In this document: in pieces, positions 42,020 to 48,088 of the stretch
How the letters are laid out: each line of letters opens with the position of its first letter
Position numbering within the stretch: position 1 is the stretch's first letter
NCBI GenBank assembly: GCA_009786985.1
Contig: WRGW01000107.1
Span: forward strand, 1-48,088
DNA from: Oscillospiraceae bacterium
GTDB taxonomy: Bacteria; Bacillota; Clostridia; Oscillospirales; Ruminococcaceae
DNA length: 48,088 bases
Direction of reading: 5' to 3'
Notes under the pieces: model-generated
Databases searched by the model: none
Told to the model about the DNA's origin: nothing
The model's input: only the letters and a program-made list of their open reading frames with translations
Translations under genes and position numbers: made by a program

Positions 42020-44170
42020 TTATGGTGCTGTCACTTGAACTCCCGTGCCAATCTTCCATGTAAATTCTACAGCATTACAATCACCCAACAGTTCGCCAGT
42101 AATCGAACGTTTTGCCGCACGGCGTTCGGTAACTTCTACACTCCCGCAATTGTAACAATCAGTTTGAGTAAGACGTGTTACTTTCCAAATTTTGATTACT
42201 CCGCATTCATCGCAAAGAGAAATTTCGACATGGTGGATAATTTGTTTGTGTGGACTGCATGGGTTATTGCAGACTGGGCAATCACATTCATCGCAATAAT
42301 TACCGCAATATATACAGCATACATCACAGTCAAGAAAATCACGAACCCATGTGTGAGTAGCACGTGTTGCATCATCTTCATAAAAATCGATTAGTTCGTT
42401 TGTGTGAAGCACCAGTTTTTGCTCATTACGCCAGTAATCGCTTACCAATCCTAAATCACCACGTGGAATAAAATGCTCCCCTAAGACAAGCATTTCGATT
42501 GCGTCTGCTCCGTAAAACATATTAGACATATTTTCAACACTGCTTGTATCCCAACCAGACAAATCAAGACTAGTTAGTGAACTTGCACCGTTGAACATAT
42601 TAGACATATTTTCAACACTGCTTGTATCCCAACCAGACAAATCAAGACTAGTTAGTGAACTTGCACCGTTGAACATAAGATTCATATTCACAACATTACC
42701 TGTTTCCCAGTTAGATAAGTCGATGTCTGTTAATGCACTTGCACCAAAAAACATAGCTGCCATATTCACAACATTACTAGTATCCCAGTTAGATAAGCCG
42801 ATATCAGTTAGTGCACTTGCACCAAAAAACATAGCTGCCATATTCACAACATTACTAGTATCCCAGTTAGATAAGTCGATGTCTGTTAATGAGCTTGTAT
42901 TAACAAACATACCAAGCATACTCTCGACATTACCTGTCTCCCAATTAGACAAATTGATGCTTGTTAGAGAAGTTGTATTTTCAAACATAAGACCCATATC
43001 TACAACATTACTAGTGTCAAACCCTGATAAGTCAAGAGTTGTTAGCGAGCTTGCATCGCTGAACATTCCAAGCATATCCACAACATTACTTGTGTCCCAG
43101 CCAGACAGGTCAAGAGTTGTTAACGAGCTTGTGTGGCGAAACATACTAATCATAGTCTCGACACTGCTTGTATCCCAGCTAGACAAGTCAAGGCTGGTTA
43201 GCGAGCTTGCTCCGCTGAACATAGAATTCATACTCGTAACACTGCTTGTATCCCAGTCAGACAAATCAAGGCTTGTTAACGAATTTGTACCAATGAACAT
43301 ACCATTCATTTCTACAACATTACTCATATCAAAATGATGTAATCCATTTATTTGTCTCACATTTCTTAAAATCGAAAAAAGAGAATTTAAATATTGACCC
43401 CCAATAACTGGGGCTGTAAATTCAATTTTAGTTATTGAATTTCTGTGTGCAAACCATGGGCTTTGTTGATTTAGTTGGACGCCACTATAATCATAGTTTG
43501 ATAAATATCCACCCTCTACAGTAAGTATACCGCATCCACATAATTCCCAAGCTGGTAAAATTGGGGTTTGAGCTTGTGAGTCTACTATGTTACAATTAAA
43601 CACTCCGTTATTGGTGAACACTCCGTTATTGATAAAACTGCCATTATTGATAAAACTGCCAGAGTCGTTGACAATCAACTCACCATCGTTTATAAGAAAA
43701 CCAGAACCATAATCAGGGTGAACATTAGCGTCTGTCCAAGTTTCTAAAAGTCCGTTGACGATAAGCGTTCCAGTAGCTGTGTTATGCAAAGTTGCACCCA
43801 TCATTGCAACATTTGATGATAACAACCAAAAGTCAGTGTTAATAATAAGAGTTCCATTGTTTGTTATAGTCTGTCTAGTCGGCATATTACCGCTTATAAA
43901 AATATTATTTAGCTCTAATGTATGACCTTCGGGAACAACAAACGTAGATAAAGCAACGCTACCACCAGGAATATCAACAATCACATGGGTATAACCCATT
44001 TCAAAAGCATTATTAATTCGTGGTCGAATATCACCAGTTGTTGTAATCGTATAAATGTTGTCTAGGTTATCTAGGTCAGCAATAACCACAGTCTGTGGAA
44101 GTGTCATAAACACCATAATTATTGCCAAAATCATAGACATCATTCGTTTAATCGTATTTTTTGATTTCAT
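42020..44170 (-). CDS. Secreted BspA-like LRR surface protein with Cys-rich C terminus
   Basis: 716 residues. Residues 1-31 are a signal peptide. Residues about 85-200 are repetitive Asn/Gly-rich beta-helix-like sequence (FINNGSFINNGVFTNN). Residues 297-555 contain ten 25-residue repeats of the DUF285/BspA type (LTSLDLSGWDTSSVENMSNM). Residues 615-676 are Cys-rich (CDVCCIYCG, CDECDCPVC, LCDECGVIK, DCYNCGSVEV), followed by TERRAAKRSITGELL. BspA-like repeats often mediate adhesion, but function here is inferred. The Cys-rich end resembles that of the GH5 protein. No clear ribosome site or promoter was found in the short gap after tuf. Confidence 0.85.
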   Translation of the reverse strand: MKSKNTIKRMMSMILAIIMVFMTLPQTVVIADLDNLDNIYTITTTGDIRPRINNAFEMGYTHVIVDIPGGSVALSTFVVPEGHTLELNNIFISGNMPTRQTITNNGTLIINTDFWLLSSNVAMMGATLHNTATGTLIVNGLLETWTDANVHPDYGSGFLINDGELIVNDSGSFINNGSFINNGVFTNNGVFNCNIVDSQAQTPILPAWELCGCGILTVEGGYLSNYDYSGVQLNQQSPWFAHRNSITKIEFTAPVIGGQYLNSLFSILRNVRQINGLHHFDMSNVVEMNGMFIGTNSLTSLDLSDWDTSSVTSMNSMFSGASSLTSLDLSSWDTSSVETMISMFRHTSSLTTLDLSGWDTSNVVDMLGMFSDASSLTTLDLSGFDTSNVVDMGLMFENTTSLTSINLSNWETGNVESMLGMFVNTSSLTDIDLSNWDTSNVVNMAAMFFGASALTDIGLSNWDTSNVVNMAAMFFGASALTDIDLSNWETGNVVNMNLMFNGASSLTSLDLSGWDTSSVENMSNMFNGASSLTSLDLSGWDTSSVENMSNMFYGADAIEMLVLGEHFIPRGDLGLVSDYWRNEQKLVLHTNELIDFYEDDATRATHTWVRDFLDCDVCCIYCGNYCDECDCPVCNNPCSPHKQIIHHVEISLCDECGVIKIWKVTRLTQTDCYNCGSVEVTERRAAKRSITGELLGDCNAVEFTWKIGTGVQVTAP
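42143..42328 (-). other. Cys-rich C-terminal module of the LRR protein
   Basis: Residues 615-676 hold cysteines in CxxC and CxC groups (CDVCCIYCGNYCDECDCPVC, then SLCDECG and DCYNCG). They are followed by a basic TERRAAKR motif comparable to TIRRTSKRAS in the GH5 protein. Fewer and less regular units than in GH5. Confidence 0.6.
42506..43282 (-). repeat. Ten tandem 75-bp LRR-encoding repeats
   Basis: Each unit encodes 25 residues. The two units at about 42517-42666 are practically identical over 75 bp, and the pair at about 42742-42891 is also very close, pointing to recent duplication or gene conversion. Confidence 0.9.
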
Positions 44171-44208
44171 TTTAGTTTTCCTTAGATTTCGTAGTGAATT
44201 TTCACCCC

Positions 44209-44242
44209 AAAAAAGCCGAACCGTAAAATACAGTTCGGCTTT
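44209..44242 (-). terminator. Intrinsic terminator of tuf
   Basis: On the minus strand AAAGCCGAAC (44233-44242) pairs with GTTCGGCTTT (44212-44221), followed by a run of six T. It starts 15 bp after the tuf stop codon. Confidence 0.9.
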
Positions 44243-44256
44243 AAGCGACTTAATAC

Positions 44257-45459
44257 TTAGGTTTCAACTTTAGTTACAGAACCTGAACCAACAGTCTTAC
44301 CACCTTCACGGATTGCGAATCTCAAACCTTCTTCAATCGCAATTGGAGTGATTAGTTCTACGTTGATTGTAGCATGGTCACCAGGCATACACATTTCTAC
44401 ACCATCAGACAATTGAACTACGCCAGTAACGTCAGTAGTTCCGAAGAAGAACTGTGGTCTGTAGTTAGACATGAATGGTGTATGACGACCACCCTCATCT
44501 TTAGTAAGAACATAAACCTCACCTGTGAACTTAGTTCTTGGTTTAATTGAACCTGGTACACAGAGAGTTTGACCACGACGGATTTCTTCACGTTTAATAC
44601 CTCTAAGAAGTACGCCCGCATTATCACCAGCTTGAGCTTCATCAAGCGATTTGTGGAACATTTCAATACCAGTAACAACTGTTGATTTAGGTTCGTCAGC
44701 AAGACCAACGATTTCAACCGTATCGTTAAGTTTTAGCGTACCTCTATCCACACGCCCAGTAACAACAGTACCACGACCAGGAATAGTAGTAACAGCCTCG
44801 ATTGACATCATGAACGGAAGGTCAGACTTACGTTCAGGAGTTGGAATAAATTCGTCAACCGCTTTCATCAAATCAGTGATGCACTTGTATTCAGGTGAAT
44901 TGATGTCTTTGTTATCAGAGAGAAGAGCTTCTCTACCAGAACCAAAGATAATTGGAGTATCATCTCCTGGGAAGCCGTTTTTGTTGAGAATTTCACGAAT
45001 ATCCATTTCAACAAGCTCGAGCATTTCTTGGTCATCAACCTCGTCACATTTGTTTACGAAGACAACGATTGCAGGAACGTTTACTTGTTTTGCAAGCAAA
45101 ATATGCTCTTTCGTTTGAGCCATAGGTCCGTCAGTACCAGCAACTACGAGGATTGCACCGTCCATTTGTGCCGCACCAGTAATCATATTTTTGATATAGT
45201 CCGCGTGTCCAGGGCAGTCAACGTGTGCGTAGTGACGAGTTTCAGTTTCATATTCAACGTGAGAAGTGTTGATTGTTATACCACGTTCTCTCTCTTCAGG
45301 AGCTCTGTCAATTTGGTCGTAATCCTCAAACTTTGCACCACCAGTTAGTGATAGTGTTTTGGTGATTGCAGCGGTTAGAGTGGTTTTACCATGGTCAACG
45401 TGACCGATTGTACCGATATTAACGTGGGGTTTGGTTCTTTCAAACTTTTGCTTAGCCAT
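44257..45459 (-). CDS. tuf: Elongation factor Tu
   Basis: The 400-residue GTPase delivers aminoacyl-tRNA to the ribosome. G motifs are [16 protein letters not shown] (switch I), [12 protein letters not shown] and NKCDE. Domains II and III follow, including [20 protein letters not shown] and [15 protein letters not shown]. The ATG has AAAGGG 7 bp upstream. Its own promoter lies at 45524-45552, so tuf can be expressed apart from fusA. The usual gene order fusA-tuf is kept, with a repeat array between them. Confidence 0.99.
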   Translation of the reverse strand: MAKQKFERTKPHVNIGTIGHVDHGKTTLTAAITKTLSLTGGAKFEDYDQIDRAPEERERGITINTSHVEYETETRHYAHVDCPGHADYIKNMITGAAQMDGAILVVAGTDGPMAQTKEHILLAKQVNVPAIVVFVNKCDEVDDQEMLELVEMDIREILNKNGFPGDDTPIIFGSGREALLSDNKDINSPEYKCITDLMKAVDEFIPTPERKSDLPFMMSIEAVTTIPGRGTVVTGRVDRGTLKLNDTVEIVGLADEPKSTVVTGIEMFHKSLDEAQAGDNAGVLLRGIKREEIRRGQTLCVPGSIKPRTKFTGEVYVLTKDEGGRHTPFMSNYRPQFFFGTTDVTGVVQLSDGVEMCMPGDHATINVELITPIAIEEGLRFAIREGGKTVGSGSVTKVET

Positions 45460-45489
45460 TTCTTTACCCTTTCTACCTCATTTATTGAG

Positions 45490-45533
45490 GTGTTAGAATT
45501 TTAATCTTTTGTTTCTATTTCTAATTCTAACAC
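45490..45533. promoter_or_regulatory. 11-bp inverted repeat overlapping the tuf -10 box
   Basis: GTGTTAGAATT (45490-45500) and AATTCTAACAC (45523-45533) are perfect inverted arms 22 nt apart. The right arm covers the -10 element, and a further GTTAGAATT lies at about 45539. This could be an operator or a start-proximal RNA hairpin. Confidence 0.55.
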
Positions 45534-45552
45534 ATTTAGTTAGAATTTGCAA
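45524..45552 (-). promoter_or_regulatory. Promoter of tuf with upstream A-tracts
   Basis: On the minus strand TTGCAA (45547-45552), a 17-bp spacer and TAGAAT (45524-45529). Phased A-tracts upstream (45554-45588 region) resemble an UP element, as expected for a strongly expressed gene. Confidence 0.75.
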
Positions 45553-45580
45553 GTGTTTTTGGGAATTTTTTTTGAAATTT

Positions 45581-45702
45581 TTGTTTTGCAAGACGAGAGT
45601 TGCGGTGTCGGTGGCTCTGCCACCGTGCAGGCAACTTGAAGAGTGCTCTTGCCGTCGAGCTAATCCCTACGAGTAGGCAGAGCCACTCTGCGGGACACGT
45701 TC
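45581..45702 (+). repeat. Structured intergenic repeat, family F3, unit 1
   Basis: The 122-bp unit begins TTGTTTTGCAAGACGAGAG. It contains the hairpin GGTGGC-TCT-GCCACC within a TTGC.../...GCAACT stem, then CAGGCAACTTGAAGAG, then a second hairpin region ending GGCAGAGCCACTCTGC and GGGACACG. It is a direct repeat of unit 2. Confidence 0.85.
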
Positions 45703-45838
45703 TTGTTTTGCTAAGACGAGAGTTGCGGTGTCGGTGGCTTCGCCACCGTGCAGGCAACTTGAAGAGTGCTCTTGCCGTCGAGCTAATCCCTACGAGTAGG
45801 CAGAGCCACCTCTGCGGGACACGCTCTTGTTTTGCTTA
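45703..45838 (+). repeat. Structured intergenic repeat, family F3, unit 2
   Basis: A near-identical tandem copy of unit 1 (period 122-124 bp) plus the first bases of a third. The hairpin loop differs (TTC for TCT) while the stem is unchanged. It reaches the fusA stop codon, leaving no other space between fusA and the tuf promoter region. Confidence 0.85.
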
Positions 45839-47908
45839 CTTTTGAATTCCTTCAGCAATTGATTTAGGAACTTCGATATAATGGCTTGGTTCCATTACAT
45901 ATTGTCCACGACCTTGAGTTTTAGAACGCAAGTCATTAGAATAACCGAACATTTCTGATAGAGGCACACTTGCATTGATTTGTTTAATGCCACCTACATC
46001 TTCAAGTTCAGAAATTTGACCACGCCTTGAGTTCAAGTCCCCGATTACATCTCCCATATATTCCTCAGGAGTAGTTACAACTACTTTCATAATCGGCTCC
46101 ATCAGAATAGGGTTTGCTTTTTTGCAGGCTTCTTTGAACGCCATCGAACCTGCGATTTTGAACGCCATCTCTGACGAGTCAACATCGTGATATCCACCGT
46201 CATATAGAGTGACTTTTACGTCAACCACTGGGTAGCCAGCTAAGACACCAGCTTGCATCGCACCTTGAATTCCAGTATCAACTGCTGGGATATATTCTTT
46301 CGGAATAGCACCACCAGTGATTTTGTTGACAAATTCATAACCTTTACCAGATTCATTAGGTTCAACAGTGATTTTAACGTGACCGAATTGCCCTTTACCA
46401 CCAGACTGGCGTGAATACTTAGTATCTTGGTCAACAGTACCCTTGATTGTTTCCTTGTAGGCAACTTGAGGGGCACCAACGTTCGCTTCAACCTTAAATT
46501 CACGCAGAAGTCTATCTACAATGATATCAAGATGAAGCTCACCCATTCCCGCAATAATTGTTTGACCAACTTCAGGGTCGGTGAAAGTTTTGAAAGTTGG
46601 GTCTTCTTCCGCAAGCCTTGAAAGTGCAATACCCATTTTCTCTTGACCAGCCTTGGTTTTAGGCTCAATCGCAAGCGAGATTACCGGCTCTGGGAATTCC
46701 ATTGACTCAAGGATTACTGGGTGTGAATCATCACAAAGTGTATCACCAGTAGTGGTGAATTTTAGACCAATTGCCGCCGCAATATCCCCCGAGTAACAAT
46801 ATTCTAAGTCCTCACGAGAGTTTGCGTGCATTTGCAGGATTCTACCAACACGCTCTTTTTTACCTTTAGTCGCATTAAGAACGCTTTCACCAGCTTTAAC
46901 TTTACCAGAATAAGTTCTGAAGAAGCAAAGTTTTCCTACATAAGGGTCGGTTGCGATTTTGAACGCTAACGCCGAAAACGGCTCATCATCAGATGATTTA
47001 CGTTCGCATTCATCTCCGTTGCCATCAACACCTTTAATTGCTTCAATATCAGTCGGAGCTGGCATAAAGTCAATAACTGCATCAAGTAGCTTTTGAACCC
47101 CTTTGTTTTTGTAAGACGTTCCGCAAACCACTGGAACAATCGAGTTAGCGATACACGCTTTACGAATACAATCTTTGATTTCGTCAATGGTGATTTCCTC
47201 TTCAGCAAGGAATTTTTCCATGATATCATCATCTTGTTCTGCAACAGCTTCGAGAAGCTTGTTACGATATTCGTCAGCGATTTCTTTCATGTCTTCAGGG
47301 ATTTCAATGTCAGTGAAATTTGTACCCTCTTTGTCTTCGTAAATACGAGCGTTCATTTCAACTAAATCGATTTGCCCTTTAAATTGGTCTTCAGCACCAA
47401 TCGGTAATTGAATCGGCACTGGATTTGTTTTGAGCCTTTCTCTCATCATATCAACAACACGATAAAAGTCAGCTCCCATGATGTCCATTTTGTTTACATA
47501 CGCCATTCTCGGAACTTTGTATTTGTTAGCTTGTCGCCATACAGTTTCCGATTGTGGTTCAACCCCACCTTTTGCACAAAAAACAGTTACAGAACCATCA
47601 AGAACACGCAGACTACGCTCAACTTCAACAGTGAAGTCAACGTGTCCTGGGGTGTCGATGATATTGATTCTGTGGTCTTTCCAAAAAGCAGTAGTCGCAG
47701 CAGAAGTGATTGTGATTCCACGCTCCTGCTCTTGTTCCATCCAGTCCATTTGAGCGGTACCATCATGAGTATCGCCGATTTTATAAACTTTACCAGTATA
47801 GAACAAAATACGTTCACTCGTAGTCGTTTTACCAGCATCAATATGTGCCATAATTCCAATATTACGAGTTTTTTCAAGTGAGATTTCTCTCTTAGCAGTA
47901 TCAGCCAT
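45836..47908 (-). CDS. fusA: Elongation factor G
   Basis: The 690-residue translocase GTPase has G motifs [45 protein letters not shown] and NKMD. Domains II to V follow, with the domain IV/V blocks [17 protein letters not shown] and [15 protein letters not shown]. It drives ribosomal translocation and recycling. AAGAAG precedes the ATG. It is followed by F3 repeats and tuf. An inverted F3 copy lies upstream at 47993, separating it from any rpsL/rpsG genes beyond the window. Confidence 0.99.
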   Translation of the reverse strand: MADTAKREISLEKTRNIGIMAHIDAGKTTTSERILFYTGKVYKIGDTHDGTAQMDWMEQEQERGITITSAATTAFWKDHRINIIDTPGHVDFTVEVERSLRVLDGSVTVFCAKGGVEPQSETVWRQANKYKVPRMAYVNKMDIMGADFYRVVDMMRERLKTNPVPIQLPIGAEDQFKGQIDLVEMNARIYEDKEGTNFTDIEIPEDMKEIADEYRNKLLEAVAEQDDDIMEKFLAEEEITIDEIKDCIRKACIANSIVPVVCGTSYKNKGVQKLLDAVIDFMPAPTDIEAIKGVDGNGDECERKSSDDEPFSALAFKIATDPYVGKLCFFRTYSGKVKAGESVLNATKGKKERVGRILQMHANSREDLEYCYSGDIAAAIGLKFTTTGDTLCDDSHPVILESMEFPEPVISLAIEPKTKAGQEKMGIALSRLAEEDPTFKTFTDPEVGQTIIAGMGELHLDIIVDRLLREFKVEANVGAPQVAYKETIKGTVDQDTKYSRQSGGKGQFGHVKITVEPNESGKGYEFVNKITGGAIPKEYIPAVDTGIQGAMQAGVLAGYPVVDVKVTLYDGGYHDVDSSEMAFKIAGSMAFKEACKKANPILMEPIMKVVVTTPEEYMGDVIGDLNSRRGQISELEDVGGIKQINASVPLSEMFGYSNDLRSKTQGRGQYVMEPSHYIEVPKSIAEGIQK

Positions 47909-47992
47909 AATTTCTTCTTAAAGTCCTCCGTTTCAGGCTCTCGCCTCGTCAATGTCCTATATAGCGAAGTATAGTTCTCCGTTTACAGACAT

Positions 47993-48088
47993 CTTGTTTT
48001 GCAAGACGAGAGCACATCCCGCAGAGGCGGCTCTGCCGTCTCGCAGGGATTAGCTTGAAGTCTCGCAATTGTCAGCGTGCTTCGGGTT
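47993..48088 (-). repeat. Structured intergenic repeat, family F3, inverted copy (partial)
   Basis: The plus strand begins CTTGTTTTGCAAGACGAGAG, as in the tandem units. Its central block TCCCGCAGAGG...GGCTCTGCC...AGGGATTAGCT matches the minus strand of those units, so it is largely inverted relative to them. GCAGAG-GCGG-CTCTGC forms a hairpin. It continues beyond the window. Confidence 0.7.

Noticed and set aside
42591-43337. A 248-codon plus-strand frame with regular repeats
   Set aside because: It is the antisense reading of the LRR repeats; the periodicity comes from the real gene on the minus strand.
45581-45838. CRISPR-like array
   Set aside because: There are only two 122-124 bp units with no spacer structure; they are tandem hairpin repeats.

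Overview
The window looks like the chromosome of a low-GC, endospore-forming Clostridia relative, probably an uncultured Oscillospirales-like bacterium. This is inferred from gene content: a SpoIID-family protein, the ACT-domain/UPF0210 gene pair, strong AGGAGG-type ribosome binding sites, frequent TTG/GTG starts, and promoters that match the sigma-A consensus with 17-bp spacers. A secreted GH5 cellulase, a GH3 beta-glucosidase and a large muramoyl amidase suggest a fibre-degrading anaerobic gut or sediment lifestyle. No rRNA, CRISPR array or intact mobile element is present. One initiator tRNA is present.

Layout. 1-700: a scar where an IS3-family transposase fragment abuts a doubly deleted type ISP restriction enzyme. 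749-6480 (minus): pheS-pheT, a lipoprotein with a collagen-like insert, and queH, under one consensus promoter. 6502-11336 (minus): a F420-ligase-like gene, an EcoRI-type methylase fused to HNH, a HisZ-HisG fusion and hisD. 11364-11806: two copies of a structured repeat (family F1). 11841-18658: an orphan FtsX/MacB permease (plus), then (minus) a Sfp-type PPTase coupled to a 1271-residue GH5 protein, and a membrane protein. 18674-21533: a SpoIID-like protein with a substituted catalytic residue, a SipW-like protein that appears catalytically dead, and tRNA-fMet. 21654-23280 (minus): four small unknown genes.

23325-29684 (plus): one promoter reads through F1 copy C into a phosphodiesterase, ACT protein, UPF0210, ung, a frameshifted ORF plus DNA methylase, ilvD and a 55-residue ORF. 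29799-33885 (plus): an XRE regulator, radC and a GH-like/amidase wall protein. 34049-38503 (minus): a small Cys protein, a methyltransferase, GH3 bglX, a Dcm remnant and hisC. 38534-41057: a SWIM-hotdog fusion and a HD-GYP protein between two copies of repeat family F2. 41141-44170 (minus): orphan ParA and a BspA-like surface protein. 44209-47908 (minus): fusA and tuf, with fusA bracketed by inverted copies of repeat family F3.

Themes. Housekeeping operons (his, phe, ilv, fus/tuf) are interleaved with decayed or fused restriction-modification genes. Three families of 90-160 bp hairpin-rich intergenic repeats sit in 5' leaders or gene junctions. The GH5 protein and the LRR protein share a cysteine-rich C-terminal module that I do not recognise. 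The strongest candidates for something undescribed are the repeat families, this Cys-rich module, and the pseudo-SipW protein.
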